From NCBI GenBank assembly GCA_963768165.1, contig CAVYHJ010000026.1, positions 186,001-250,000 on the forward strand: a stretch of DNA of 64,000 nucleotides. Direction: 5' to 3'. The notes under the pieces are model-generated. The model did no database searches. It was not told the origin of the DNA and saw only the letters and a list, made by a program, of their open reading frames with translations. Position 1 is the stretch's first letter; each line of letters starts with the position of its first letter. This DNA comes from CAVYHJ01 sp963768165 [NCBI: uncultured bacterium] (lineage in GTDB: Bacteria > UBP4 > UBA4092). Below, in pieces: positions 54,107-63,543 of the stretch. A program made the translations under genes and the position numbers.

Positions 54107-55114
54107 TTATCGTAAGATATATTGCAGACTTACACCATTACGTTTGAGTGGACTTAATGCTTCGCTCGCTTCACCAAACATTTTATCGAACATAGTTGGT
54201 TCTTTCGGATGCATTTGAACGACTGTTGGTTCTCCTCGAATTCCCGCTAATTTACCGGCTAGCTTTATGGCCGTATCAAGATTTCCCAATTCGTCAACAA
54301 AGCCGGTTTCATAAGCCTGTTCACCGGTATAAATATTTCCTTCCGCATAAGGTTTAATATAGGCGGTTAATTCAGCATAAGTAATATTTTTTTTCAATTC
54401 CGAGAGATCTGTTTTCTTTAAAGATTCTGTCGATTGCCCAACATTTGGAAAGGGTATCTTTTTACTTAGCAAATGTATCTTGATTGCATTACCTCTACCC
54501 TCTACAACTGCGTTTAAAAATTGGATATAAACATTATTAATTACCCCTTGAAGATATTCTTTTTCTTCATCGGTCATAGGGCGATCCGGGGACCCGGTAT
54601 CTTTAAATTTTCCACTTTTAATGACATTAAACTTCAATCCTAATTTATCGCCCAGCAGACCCTGCCAATTCATAAACTCCATGATTACACCGATACTGCC
54701 GGTTAATGTTCCCGAATTTGCTACGATTTTATTCGTTCCACAGGCTATATAATAGGCACCTGACGCGCCCAAATCACCCATCGAAGAAACAATTATTTTT
54801 CCTTTACCGCGAGCTGTAGTAACTTCCTGGTAAATTTCTTGTGAAGCGCCCACCGTTCCACCGGGACTGTTGATTCGTAAGACAATGGCTTTGATAGAGT
54901 TGTTTTCTGCGGCTTTTTTAATTAAATCAATATATTTTGCCGACTCCACAATTGCTCCTGAAATTTCAATTACCGCCACTTTATTATCTGATATGGAAAA
55001 TTTATTATCAGAGCGCTCATTAAAAAATAGGGCAATTCCAATTAAAGTTCCCATGACAATAAATAAAAATAAACCCACAAGGATAATGCTAATCACAACC
55101 GTACGTGTTTTCAT
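54107..55114 (-). CDS. sppA: Signal peptide peptidase SppA (S49 family)
   Basis: A 335-residue membrane-anchored serine protease with one N-terminal helix (about 8-30). The catalytic Ser is in SSMGDLGASGAYYIACG, the general-base Lys in FNVIKSGKFKDTGSPDRP, and the RINSPGGTVGASQEIY segment is typical of the family. It degrades signal peptides left in the membrane. The tail (residues 300-335) is partly unassigned. It sits between the SBBP gene and the exopolysaccharide cluster on the same strand. Confidence 0.9.
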   Translation of the reverse strand: MKTRTVVISIILVGLFLFIVMGTLIGIALFFNERSDNKFSISDNKVAVIEISGAIVESAKYIDLIKKAAENNSIKAIVLRINSPGGTVGASQEIYQEVTTARGKGKIIVSSMGDLGASGAYYIACGTNKIVANSGTLTGSIGVIMEFMNWQGLLGDKLGLKFNVIKSGKFKDTGSPDRPMTDEEKEYLQGVINNVYIQFLNAVVEGRGNAIKIHLLSKKIPFPNVGQSTESLKKTDLSELKKNITYAELTAYIKPYAEGNIYTGEQAYETGFVDELGNLDTAIKLAGKLAGIRGEPTVVQMHPKEPTMFDKMFGEASEALSPLKRNGVSLQYILR

Positions 55115-55184
55115 TATAATAGTTGACCTTTCATTGAAGCATATTGGAATTATAGACTACGCTTAATTGGTGTAATTGTCAAAT

Positions 55185-56579
55185 CTAATATGCGTTACGA
55201 CGTGCTTTCAAAGTCATCAAAAGAATCTTTATATCTAAAAGGAGGTTCCAGTTTTCAATATAATATATATCGTATTTGGTTCGTTCTTCTATCGATGTGT
55301 CCCCCCGCCATCCATTGACCTGCGCCCAACCGGTGATGCCGGATTTCACGCGGTGCCGCGCCATATACCGGGGAATTTCCTCTTTAAATTGATTGACAAA
55401 ATGAGGTCGTTCCGGTCGTGGTCCTACCAAACTCATATCCCCTTTTAAAACATTAATAAATTGGGGTAACTCATCCAAGTTATATTTCCGCATAAAGCTG
55501 CCGAGCTTGGTTCGTCGCGGGTCATCCGGAGACGTCCATACAGGTCCGGTATCTTCTTCCGCATCCATTTTCATAGAACGGAATTTATAAATTGTAAAAT
55601 GTTTTCCATCAATTCCAATTCGTTCCTGCCGATAAAATATCGGCCCTTCAGAATCCATTTTAATGAGCAAAGCCATCAATCCTAAAAAAGGACTTAACAA
55701 TATTAGAGAAATACCGGATACAACAATATCCAATGTTCGTTTTATAACAATATTCCATCCTCGTAAAGGAGATTCTTTCAAAGTAAACAACGGAAATCCA
55801 TCAATCTCTTCTATAGCCACCCGGTTAACCAACATCTCCAATAAATCGGGTGCCATACAAAAATCTACTATATTTTTTTCACTCTGGAGCATGAGTTGGA
55901 GGACTTTATCGCGATCTAGTTCAGGACAGGCAATGATAATTTTGTTCACTTCAAATTCAACCGCCAATTTATCGAGTTCCTGAATGGTACCAATAGGTTT
56001 TTCATTGGGAAATTCAATTTTAACTTCTGGCGTACCATTTACAAATCCAACAAATAAATATCCTGATTCCGGTTGCCGACGGATTTTATCTGCAAGGAGT
56101 TTGGCAACATGACCGGTACCGATAATAATTGCGCGATTGACCCCCCATCCTTTTGTGCGGAGATACGCCAACCCTTTGGCAAACAACCACCGATCTAAAT
56201 TTATAATGAGGATGCTGAATACCAGACCCAGGAAAACCACCCAGCGCGATAAATCGTAATTGCGGAATACAAAAGTCAATGCCATTAAAATAAATGTTCC
56301 AATAAGGATTGAACGGGTAATAATATGAATATCATGTAATCCGAAAATAGTTTTCTTTATTTTGTAAAGTCCGTTATAGACAAATAATATTTCCCAAATA
56401 AGCAGGGTGAAACCCAATGCCCGAATATAATCTCCGGAATTAGGTAATCCACGGATTATTGGAATTATACGAGTATTAAATCGAAACCAATAAGCGAAAA
56501 TAAATGATAATGCGATTCCCATGATATCGAGTAAAAACAGGAGAAACTGCAACCAAATTTCAAGATTTTTTCGGTTCAT
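55185..56579 (-). CDS. Polyprenyl-phosphate sugar-1-phosphate transferase (WcaJ-like)
   Basis: A 464-residue membrane enzyme of the same family as 4480-5901. It has four to five N-terminal helices, a CoA_binding_3 domain (about 130-260, AIIIGTGHVAKLLADKI) and the catalytic transferase domain (GPIFYRQERIGIDGKHFTIYKFRSMKMDAEE, GSFMRKYNLDELPQFINVLKGDMSLVGPRPERP and SGITGWAQVNGWRGDTS). It would start a glycan repeat on undecaprenyl phosphate. It follows two glycosyltransferase genes on the same strand, so this is an exopolysaccharide or O-antigen cluster. Confidence 0.9.
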   Translation of the reverse strand: MNRKNLEIWLQFLLFLLDIMGIALSFIFAYWFRFNTRIIPIIRGLPNSGDYIRALGFTLLIWEILFVYNGLYKIKKTIFGLHDIHIITRSILIGTFILMALTFVFRNYDLSRWVVFLGLVFSILIINLDRWLFAKGLAYLRTKGWGVNRAIIIGTGHVAKLLADKIRRQPESGYLFVGFVNGTPEVKIEFPNEKPIGTIQELDKLAVEFEVNKIIIACPELDRDKVLQLMLQSEKNIVDFCMAPDLLEMLVNRVAIEEIDGFPLFTLKESPLRGWNIVIKRTLDIVVSGISLILLSPFLGLMALLIKMDSEGPIFYRQERIGIDGKHFTIYKFRSMKMDAEEDTGPVWTSPDDPRRTKLGSFMRKYNLDELPQFINVLKGDMSLVGPRPERPHFVNQFKEEIPRYMARHRVKSGITGWAQVNGWRGDTSIEERTKYDIYYIENWNLLLDIKILLMTLKARRNAY

Positions 56580-56638
56580 AAATCCTTGTCATTTTGTAAA
56601 CATGTATGTTTCATCGCAATGGTATTTTAAACCAAAAT

Positions 56639-57742
56639 TTAGAAAAGTGGTATATTGCTAATTTTAAGCAGGGTCGTTTTTAAACGGTTTTTAAACAATT
56701 TTCGATCAAAAGAAAGCACATGGTTTCGGATTGTATTTGCATCAAAGGCTGTATTTTTAAATTGTCGAATCCCATTTTTTAGCGAGTCACCGGTCGGCTC
56801 TGAGAATAAAATTCCTGTTTTCCCTGGAATTAAAGTTTCCAGAACACCTCCTTTCCCATAGGCAATGACGGGTTTTCCGCAGCTCATTGCTTCGAGCGGA
56901 GTGATTCCAAAATCTTCTTCTCCCGGAAATATAAACGCGCGGCACCCGCAATATAAATTTCTCAACTGGTCACCTTCGATTCGTCCTAGAAAATGAATAT
57001 TCGATTTGGAGATCGTCTTCAAATGAGCGAACTCCGTACCGACACCTGCAATCTTTAATGGATACCCTAATTGATTAAAACATTGTATGGCCAAATCAAT
57101 GCGCTTATAGGGAACCAGCGCGGAAACAATTAAAAAATAATCCTCTGGTTGACCGGGCTGGATATTGAAAAGTTCACAATCCACGGGAGGATAAATAACC
57201 ACAGCATCTCTTCGATAATATTTTTTAATCTTTTGGGCAATGTTTTTGGAATTGGCAATGTAATGATCAACTCGCGATTGGCTGGAATAATCCCATAAAC
57301 GAAGATAAGTAGCGGTGAAAGGTATAAAAAATCGAGACGTGATATTGTTTGAATCCTTGGAGAAATATTCATAATACATATCCCAAACATAGCGCATTGG
57401 CGTATGGCAATAACAAATATGCAGGGTTTTAGATCCTGTCAGTACACCTTTGGCAACACAATGGGATGTACTAATTACCAAGTCATAATCTCTTAAGTTA
57501 AATTGTTCAATGAACATGGGAAATAAAGGCAGATAATAGCGGTATTTACTTTTTGCGAAAGGAAGTTTTGATAAAAGTGGTGACGGAATCACTTTCATTT
57601 TCCGGATGGTCTCTGAAATATATTGAGGTTCATAAAGTAATGTGTAAATCGTGGCATCGGGAAAAAGTTCGCATAATACTTCCAGAACCTTTTCTCCACC
57701 CCGCATTCCATTTAACCAGTCATGCACCAAGGCAACTTTCAT
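56639..57742 (-). CDS. Glycosyltransferase, GT4 family
   Basis: A 367-residue GT-B enzyme. N-terminal motifs are VALVHDWLNGMRGGEKVLEVLCELFPDATIYTLLYEP; the C-terminal nucleotide-sugar domain contains RIEGDQLRNLYCGCRAFIFPGEEDFGITPLEAMSCGKPVIAYGKGG, with the E-x7-E motif typical of retaining GT4 enzymes. It transfers a sugar in exopolysaccharide assembly; donor and acceptor are unknown. It lies five bases after the other GT4 gene and 59 bp before the sugar-phosphate transferase gene. Confidence 0.9.
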   Translation of the reverse strand: MKVALVHDWLNGMRGGEKVLEVLCELFPDATIYTLLYEPQYISETIRKMKVIPSPLLSKLPFAKSKYRYYLPLFPMFIEQFNLRDYDLVISTSHCVAKGVLTGSKTLHICYCHTPMRYVWDMYYEYFSKDSNNITSRFFIPFTATYLRLWDYSSQSRVDHYIANSKNIAQKIKKYYRRDAVVIYPPVDCELFNIQPGQPEDYFLIVSALVPYKRIDLAIQCFNQLGYPLKIAGVGTEFAHLKTISKSNIHFLGRIEGDQLRNLYCGCRAFIFPGEEDFGITPLEAMSCGKPVIAYGKGGVLETLIPGKTGILFSEPTGDSLKNGIRQFKNTAFDANTIRNHVLSFDRKLFKNRLKTTLLKISNIPLF

Positions 57743-57747
57743 ATTGT

Positions 57748-58905
57748 TTAATCTTGCAAAACCTTTCGATAGACCTCTAGTGTATCGTGAGCCGTCTTTT
57801 CCCAGGAGAATCGAGTTAGTTGTCTCTTTCCTTTTTCAATCAATTCCTGTCGAAGCGTCGAATCTGTAAGAATTTTTTCCATGGCGTCAGCCATTTCTTC
57901 TGTATTATAAGGATTAATTTGAAAGGCGGCGTCACCCACCGTTTCGGGTAGAGAAGAAAGGTTGGAGGAAATTACCGGAATATCCATCGCCATCGCTTCC
58001 AAGGGTGGAAGACCAAACCCTTCGTAAAGGGAAGGAAAAACAAATAATGCGGCATTTTTGTAGAAAACCGCCAGTTCGGTATCACTAATATATCCCGGTA
58101 CAATAACTTTTGATTCCAGTTGATATTTGGCAATTTCTTTTAGAAAAGATTGCCGTAGTGGTTCTTTGGGGCCAAGAAGCACCAGTTGATAATCAGATTT
58201 TGTCTTTTGCAAAAAAATCCCAAAAGATTGGATTAACCGAATAACATTTTTATGCGGTTTATCTATCCCAACATGGAGAATATACGGTTTATGCATAGAA
58301 TATTTTTTTAAAATAAGATGGATCTTTCCCGGGTCGGAGGCAAAACTATGATATTTCGGACTTCCACAATAAATGACATCAATTTTATCTTCCCGGACAT
58401 GTAAATGTTTAATTAGGTCATTTTTAGTTGATTGGGAAATTGTGATGATTCTATGGGCATGAGAGACGGCTTTTTTTAATAGAAACCTTGCATACCTTTG
58501 TCCGATTGGATTAGAAATGCCCTTCGGGAATAGATAATGAATTAAATCATAAACCGTAATGACCAGTTTCCCTGAATAGGAAATAGGAATATTATAATGA
58601 GGGACATGCAATAAGTCGTATTGTCTAAAATATTTTTTGGGATAATTTACTTGTTCTTTGATTTTATATATCGGAGCAAAATAGGGATAGACTGAAAAAT
58701 TCTTGTTGATGGTATATTTTGTTAATAAATCAGGACTTCCAAATAGTTGGAATTGGAATTCGTCGTTTTTCAACTCCAAAAATTGATTTAATAAATTTTC
58801 GATATACCGTCCAATACCCGAATGACGAATCATACGGGCGTCTATGGCGATTTTGTTGGGTAACTTGGAAATTCCGTTTTCCGGCATGGGTTCTGATTTT
58901 GTCAC
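57748..58905 (-). CDS. Glycosyltransferase, GT4 family (MtfB-like)
   Basis: A 385-residue GT-B enzyme with the opening [42 protein letters not shown] and the C-terminal [51 protein letters not shown] with the E-x7-E motif. The pattern is close to mannosyltransferase-type GT4 enzymes of polysaccharide clusters. A GTG at 58905 was taken as the start; an ATG six codons downstream (MPENGISK) is also possible. It is the first gene of the cluster. Confidence 0.9.
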   Translation of the reverse strand: MTKSEPMPENGISKLPNKIAIDARMIRHSGIGRYIENLLNQFLELKNDEFQFQLFGSPDLLTKYTINKNFSVYPYFAPIYKIKEQVNYPKKYFRQYDLLHVPHYNIPISYSGKLVITVYDLIHYLFPKGISNPIGQRYARFLLKKAVSHAHRIITISQSTKNDLIKHLHVREDKIDVIYCGSPKYHSFASDPGKIHLILKKYSMHKPYILHVGIDKPHKNVIRLIQSFGIFLQKTKSDYQLVLLGPKEPLRQSFLKEIAKYQLESKVIVPGYISDTELAVFYKNAALFVFPSLYEGFGLPPLEAMAMDIPVISSNLSSLPETVGDAAFQINPYNTEEMADAMEKILTDSTLRQELIEKGKRQLTRFSWEKTAHDTLEVYRKVLQD

Positions 58906-59101
58906 GAGTACCTGAAAAAGTCAACGCTATTAATGGGGAATAAAAATCGGAAAACTGGAGAAACAATGATGAAGCGTAAAGAAATTTGAAATTAAGAGAA
59001 AAAGAATTAATAGCTCGACGAGGAATGCCCCTCCGTTTTATATTCTCAGAAAGATGATTTCTCAACCGGCAGTACTCGTGGGGCATCATTATTTCTTTGG
59101 T

Positions 59102-59512
59102 TCATGGTATTCCCTCGCAGTTAACCATCCAGGGAATGCCAAATTGATCTGTGCACATACCGAAACCGGGAGACCAAAAGGTCTGCTGAAATGGCATCTG
59201 CACACCGCCATCTTTAGCCAAAATATTAAAGATACGCTCGCCTTCTGTTTTGTCCTTAAAATGGAGTGACAGGCTCATGCCTCCCGGTTGTTTGTAGTGG
59301 TCAGGTGGAACATCAGCTCCCAATAAAGTTGCATCACCAACATTAAGCGTGGCGTGCATAATCAGTTTGTGCGATTCCGCCGGCATCTTATTCGCTTCGG
59401 GTGATTCACCCCAAGTCATCTTGAAGGTGATTTTACCACCAAGAACCTTCTCATAGAATTTGAATGCGGACTCGCATTGACCATTGAAATTTAGATATGT
59501 GTTTAATTGCAT
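59102..59512 (-). CDS. VOC family protein (PhnB/DUF3500-like)
   Basis: A 136-residue glyoxalase/VOC-fold protein. Features are NTYLNFNGQCESAFKFYEKVLGGKI, the HATLNVGDATLLGADVP segment, and GMSLSLHFKDKTEGERIFNILAKDGGVQMPFQQTFWSPGFGMCTDQFGIPWMVNC, typical of PhnB-like proteins annotated as 3-demethylubiquinone methyltransferase-like. The ATG at 59512 is preceded by AAAGGAG; an upstream frame to 59554 is not used. It lies 16 bp after the MoaD/ThiS gene. Enzymatic activity is unknown. Confidence 0.82.
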   Translation of the reverse strand: MQLNTYLNFNGQCESAFKFYEKVLGGKITFKMTWGESPEANKMPAESHKLIMHATLNVGDATLLGADVPPDHYKQPGGMSLSLHFKDKTEGERIFNILAKDGGVQMPFQQTFWSPGFGMCTDQFGIPWMVNCEGIP

Positions 59513-59528
59513 AGTACTCTCCTTTAGT

Positions 59529-59825
59529 TTAGCCTCCTGCAATAGCTCCGACAATCATAAATGGTTCTGCGCCACTGACGACCGCATCAGGTAATTTGGT
59601 ATCCGGTGATTCGAGAGACAGGTCTTCTTCACAGGCAAAGAATCTAATGAAGGGTCTGCGCTTCAACGTATCGTGTTCACGAATCGTCCCGCGCAATTGC
59701 GGATAGCGTGCTTCGAGGGCGGTGAGAACGGTACCCAGCGTTGCTATTCCTTCGACCTCAAGCTGTACCTCACCATCCACATGCGCTAATGTTCGTAAAT
59801 GATATGGAAGTACCACACGTATCAT
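59529..59825 (-). CDS. MoaD/ThiS family ubiquitin-like protein
   Basis: A 98-residue beta-grasp protein with [56 protein letters not shown] and a C-terminal Gly-Gly (GAIAGG), the sulfur- or AMP-carrying end of MoaD/ThiS proteins. It overlaps the BNR-repeat gene by 4 bases (ATGA) and is followed by a VOC gene, a repeated gene set in many genomes whose role is unknown. It is not next to moaE, thiG or moeB, so molybdopterin or thiamine synthesis is not implied. Confidence 0.8.
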   Translation of the reverse strand: MIRVVLPYHLRTLAHVDGEVQLEVEGIATLGTVLTALEARYPQLRGTIREHDTLKRRPFIRFFACEEDLSLESPDTKLPDAVVSGAEPFMIVGAIAGG

Positions 59826-60982
59826 TTTAGTGTTTGAACTTCAACCGAATACACCGCCGGGAGGTCGTGGACGATGGCATCCCATGAATCGCCACTGTCG
59901 GCAGAAGCGTAAACTTGTCCGCCAGTCGTGCCGAAATACACACCACATTCATCCATTGAATCAACGGCCATTGCGTCACGCAGCACATTGACGTAACAAT
60001 CTTTTTGTGGGAGACCTTTCGTGAGAGCTTCCCATTCGTTGCCTCCAGTCCTACTGCGATATACGCGGAGCTTGCCGTCCGGCGGAAAATGTTCGGAATC
60101 GCTTTTGATAGGTACAACGTAAATTGTCTCAGGCTCGTGGGCATGGACGTCAATCGGAAAACCAAAATCAGTCGGCAGATTACCACTGACCTCAGTCCAT
60201 GACTCACCGGCATTGTCGGTGCGCAGAACGTCCCAATGCTTCTGCATGTACAAAACGTCCGGCTTAGAGGGGTGCATAGCGATTCGATGAACACAATGTC
60301 CGACTTCAGCATCCGGGTCGGGTATGTAGTTCGAATGAAGCCCGCGATTTATAGGCTTCCACGTCTTGCCGTCGTCGTCGGTGCGAAAAGCGCCTGCTGC
60401 CGAGATAGCAATGTAAATCCTGTTTTTGTTTTTTGGGTCAAGAAGAATCGTGTGCAATCCCATCCCACCCGCGCCCGGCGTCCATTGCTGCGCGGAAGGA
60501 TGCGTGCGCAATCCCGCGAGTTCGTGCCATGTCTTGCCGCCGTCGGTCGTGCGAAACAGCGCGGCATCTTCCACGCCCGCGTAAACTGTGTTCGGGTCAG
60601 TGAGCGATGGTTCAAGATGCCAAACGCGTTTGAATTCCCAGGGGTGCGGCGTGCCGTCGTACCACTTGTGCGTGCCTACTTTACCATCATAAATAAATTT
60701 ATTACTCATACCTGAAGGGAATTCGCCTGGTTGCGGCAATTTTTCACCTCCAGGAATAGACCAGGTCTTTCCCCCGTCATCCGAGCGCTGAATGATTTGT
60801 CCAAACCAACCGCTGGTCTGGGACGCGTAAATGCGATTCGGGTCAGCGGGTGAGCCTTTGAGATGATACATCTCCCAACCCGCAAAATGAGGTCCGTTAA
60901 CATTCCATTTCTTGCGTTTGCCATCCGAAGTAAGGATGAACGCGCCTTTCTTTGTGCCGACCAATACTCGTACTTTGCTCAT
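59822..60982 (-). CDS. BNR/WD40-like repeat protein (sortilin-type propeller)
   Basis: A 386-residue protein with repeated BNR-type Asp boxes ([41 protein letters not shown]) and [22 protein letters not shown] at the N terminus. This matches the intracellular propeller family annotated as exo-alpha-sialidase/WD40/YVTN/BNR-like; there is no signal peptide. The gene is much richer in G+C than its neighbours (about 63% over 60481-60600), so it was probably acquired. It is co-transcribed with MoaD/ThiS and VOC genes. Confidence 0.82.
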   Translation of the reverse strand: MSKVRVLVGTKKGAFILTSDGKRKKWNVNGPHFAGWEMYHLKGSPADPNRIYASQTSGWFGQIIQRSDDGGKTWSIPGGEKLPQPGEFPSGMSNKFIYDGKVGTHKWYDGTPHPWEFKRVWHLEPSLTDPNTVYAGVEDAALFRTTDGGKTWHELAGLRTHPSAQQWTPGAGGMGLHTILLDPKNKNRIYIAISAAGAFRTDDDGKTWKPINRGLHSNYIPDPDAEVGHCVHRIAMHPSKPDVLYMQKHWDVLRTDNAGESWTEVSGNLPTDFGFPIDVHAHEPETIYVVPIKSDSEHFPPDGKLRVYRSRTGGNEWEALTKGLPQKDCYVNVLRDAMAVDSMDECGVYFGTTGGQVYASADSGDSWDAIVHDLPAVYSVEVQTLK

Positions 60983-61020
60983 GGCTTCCTCCTATTTAGA
61001 TATTTGTTTACTTTAATGAA

Positions 61021-61509
61021 TTAGCTCTTGGAATCGTATGCTTGTTTTAAGGTTTTAATGTCAATCTTTTTCATTTGAAGCAGTGCTTTCATCATTCTTT
61101 GAGACTTTTCAGGGTCGGTACTTTTTAATAACTCGCTCAAGACAGTAGGGACAATTTGCCATGACACCCCATATTTATCTTTCAGCCAGCCGCATTGAAC
61201 TTCGTTTCCACTTTCGGTAAGCTTTTCCCAATATTCGTCTATTTCATCCTGAGTGTCACAGTTCACGATGAAAGAGATAGCTTCCGTGAATTTGAATACT
61301 GGTCCACCGTTTAACGCCATAAATTCTCGACCATCGAGTTGGAATGTAACGGTCATTACTGTTCCCTTTGGCATTTTGGAGACTTTTGCACTTTCTTCCC
61401 CATAGTAAGTAATTTTGCCAATCTTGGAATTCTTAAATACCGATACATAGAAATTAGCTGCTTCTTCGGCTTGGTTATCAAACCATAAGCAGGTACTGAT
61501 ATTTTTCAT
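61021..61509 (-). CDS. VOC family protein (PhnB/3-demethylubiquinone methyltransferase-like)
   Basis: A 162-residue glyoxalase-fold protein with ISTCLWFDNQAEEAANFYVSVFKNSKIG, VMTVTFQLDGREFMALNGGPVFKFTEAISFIVNCDTQDEIDEYWEKLT, GWLKDKYGVSWQIVPTVL and KSQRMMKALLQMKKIDI, the full pattern of the PhnB-like family. GAGGTG precedes the ATG at 61509; an upstream TTG (61524) is not preferred. It lies 38 bp upstream of the BNR gene but has the low G+C of its surroundings, so it may not be part of the G+C-rich module. Function unknown. Confidence 0.85.
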   Translation of the reverse strand: MKNISTCLWFDNQAEEAANFYVSVFKNSKIGKITYYGEESAKVSKMPKGTVMTVTFQLDGREFMALNGGPVFKFTEAISFIVNCDTQDEIDEYWEKLTESGNEVQCGWLKDKYGVSWQIVPTVLSELLKSTDPEKSQRMMKALLQMKKIDIKTLKQAYDSKS

Positions 61510-61657
61510 AGGGACACCTCGCAATTTTATTTTTGCATTTTTCCCAAAAGATTGTCAAGGCGGGGTAACTATTATTTATAGGAGGGGTATCAAGAGGGAA
61601 AAGGAATAAGGTAAAAGTTTGCTGAGTAGGATATAATGAAATGTTATAGGAGAAGAT

Positions 61658-62806
61658 ATGACTGATCAAAGAAGCTACAGGATACTTATTGAGACCATTT
61701 TTGGGAAAAGTGTAACAAACTTTGATGAAAGTACACGTTCAAATAATGTAACAGGTGCAATTTACGACAAAACTTATAATAAGTTTTGGAATGCCTTTTT
61801 TTATAGACTTTTAAGGTTGAATGCAATTTATATAAATCAGGATTCAAATAGAATAGAGTTAATTAGACAAATAAATGAACTTGCTAAAGATAATTGGAAG
61901 GGAGCTTATTCTGAATTGGTTGCGTATGATTTCTTTCATCAGGATTATCTGTTGAACAAAACATGGCAAACACAACCAATCAAGTTAAACAATACTATTA
62001 CAGCGCAAGAAACCTTTGCTTCAGAATTAGGTAACACCAATGCAAATCTTGATGGTTATCTAGATGATTTTGGTGTCTTCTTTGACGTTAAATCATTTAA
62101 GGATAATGTTAAAGAAATATTTCAAGGTATTTACTATGATTTAAAAAGGGAATTGAAAACAGAATTCCTTATTCAAGAAGCACATAATTGGGATGTTTCA
62201 TATGATGATTTCCAAGCAAAAAGAAAAGATTTATTAAATGAATTGGTTAATTTAAACTTACTTACAAATAAACCAAAAACAATAATATCAGGAGTTCTGC
62301 CCGAATTAAGATATAGTTTATTATGGGAAAAAGGAGTAACATTTTCCGAAGGGGCATTCAGTTCCTATACATATTCTAATAATATGCATATGACAGTATT
62401 TAATCATGCCAAGAAGTTTACTAAGAATAGACCATTTTATTTGGTTTTTGTTGTATTCCCTTGGTTTAATGGGATAATACATGATTTTCGAAATAGTAAT
62501 CAAATATTTTACAGGTCTTTTTCAAGAAGAGTATTTTGTCAATACTTACATAGTAAAGATTTATTTTCTAGTTTTAACTCGAAATTTACAGGAAGCCAAA
62601 CAATTTATGATGTTAGTAAAAAAATTACTGGCATAATATTTTTGGAAGATAAATTATTAAATGCACAAAATCCAAGTGATTTGAATATATCGGCTTACAT
62701 TTATCATAATCCTAATGCAGATAACACAAGTTCCTATGTGCAGGATTTGTTTTCAGGAATGGATACTATATCAATTTATGATGATTTTAGTGATGATAAT
62801 TATTAA
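61658..62806 (+). CDS. Hypothetical protein, putative PD-(D/E)xK nuclease
   Basis: A 382-residue A/T-rich gene. I do not recognise a family, but residues 85-165 contain a Glu in KGAYSELVAYDFFHQDYLL, then NLDGYLDDFGVFFDVKSFKD, an acidic residue followed by Phe-Asp-Val-Lys, in the E ... (D) ... (D/E)-x-K spacing of restriction-type nucleases. The later part (VFFVVFPWFNG and SRRVFCQYLHSKD) is helical. AGGAGAAG precedes the ATG. It could be a stand-alone restriction enzyme or a defence effector; no methyltransferase is adjacent. Confidence in the gene is good, in the function low. Confidence 0.55.
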   Translation: MTDQRSYRILIETIFGKSVTNFDESTRSNNVTGAIYDKTYNKFWNAFFYRLLRLNAIYINQDSNRIELIRQINELAKDNWKGAYSELVAYDFFHQDYLLNKTWQTQPIKLNNTITAQETFASELGNTNANLDGYLDDFGVFFDVKSFKDNVKEIFQGIYYDLKRELKTEFLIQEAHNWDVSYDDFQAKRKDLLNELVNLNLLTNKPKTIISGVLPELRYSLLWEKGVTFSEGAFSSYTYSNNMHMTVFNHAKKFTKNRPFYLVFVVFPWFNGIIHDFRNSNQIFYRSFSRRVFCQYLHSKDLFSSFNSKFTGSQTIYDVSKKITGIIFLEDKLLNAQNPSDLNISAYIYHNPNADNTSSYVQDLFSGMDTISIYDDFSDDNY

Positions 62807-62841
62807 GGATTACTACAAATAAACCAAGCAAAGAAAGAGAA

Positions 62842-62876
62842 AGATTGCTTCGGTTGCTGCGCTCTCTCACAATGAC
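62842..62876. repeat. Dispersed repeat of the TGTCATTGCGAG family, partial copy
   Basis: GATTGCTTCGGTTGCTGCGC then CTCTCACAATGAC; similar in layout to the right arm at 33234-33263 with differences. Confidence 0.6.
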
Positions 62877-63172
62877 TAATTGTATTGACAACGGGAGAAA
62901 TAGGTTTATAATATAATAAGAAAATTGATGGTATTTGACTCGATAAGCCCGAAAGGGAGAATCGGGGAAGACATTGTCAAGAGCATTTTGGATGCTTTTG
63001 GCAGTTAGAAATGTCAAAATAGAGAATTGGGATAATGTAACTTACCGCAAAGCAGGGTTGGTGCAATAAAATCAGGGTTTGGAGGTCAAGGGAAGTGGAA
63101 TTGAAAATTTCAGTTCCACACCATCTTCGCTTCAGCTTCGTACCATCTCCAGTGGTCGTTCGATTAAGAGCC

Positions 63173-63204
63173 AGTTTCAAGTTTCAGGTTTCAAGTTTCA
63201 AGTT
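63173..63204. repeat. Heptanucleotide array (AGTTTCA), four units
   Basis: AGTTTCA, AGTTTCA, GGTTTCA, AGTTTCA and partial AGTT, in phase and without spacers. Confidence 0.85.
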
Positions 63205-63270
63205 GGGGGTAAAAAGACTTTACACGGATAATACGGATAAAGAATGGATTTGATAGAAACCGTATTATAT

Positions 63271-63441
63271 CAGGTAGAACACAGGGATTCTTCACCCGAA
63301 AGAGCAGGGTTCAGAATGACAATAATTAGGAGACAAGAAGCCGGATACAGGTAGAATACAGGGATTCTTCACCCGAAAGAGCAGGGTTCAGAATGACAAG
63401 AATTGGGAGACAAGAAGCGGGATACAGGTAGAACACGGGGA
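63271..63441. repeat. 77-bp tandem repeat, 2.2 copies
   Basis: Copies begin at 63271, 63348 and (partial) 63425, spaced exactly 77 bp. Each contains CAGGTAGAAYAC, then GGATTCTTCACCCGAAAGAG, GTTCAGAATGACAA and GGAGACAAGAAG. The two full copies differ at only a few positions. Confidence 0.85.
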
Positions 63442-63446
63442 TTTTG

Positions 63447-63526
63447 GTTCCACCCTGAAGGGTGTCCTACGTAGGAGAGCATTTATACTTGAATATTCCA
63501 TGTTCCACCCTGAAGGGTGTCCTACG
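63447..63526. repeat. Paired 25-bp repeats with an internal palindrome
   Basis: Identical 25-bp copies at 63447-63471 and 63502-63526 contain the perfect palindrome CACCCTGAAGGGTG. They lie just downstream of the thiC stop and could form hairpins in its transcript, but no T tract follows. Confidence 0.8.
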
Positions 63527-63543
63527 GGTAGACTGATAGGGTG

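Larger units (their letters stand above)
62807..63543. other. 737-bp repeat-rich intergenic region
   Basis: No gene is visible. In order it holds a TCATTGCGAG-family half repeat (62842-62876), a heptanucleotide array (63173-63204), a 77-bp tandem repeat (63271-63441) and two copies of a 25-bp palindromic sequence (63447-63471, 63502-63526) just downstream of thiC. Confidence 0.75.

Noticed and set aside
60236-60715. A 159-codon open frame on the plus strand
   Set aside because: It is the mirror of the BNR gene in G+C-rich DNA, where long antisense frames arise by chance; its residues are Arg/Val/Ala-rich and match no family.
63271-63441. CRISPR array
   Set aside because: The 77-bp units are contiguous tandem copies without spacers, and there are no cas genes.
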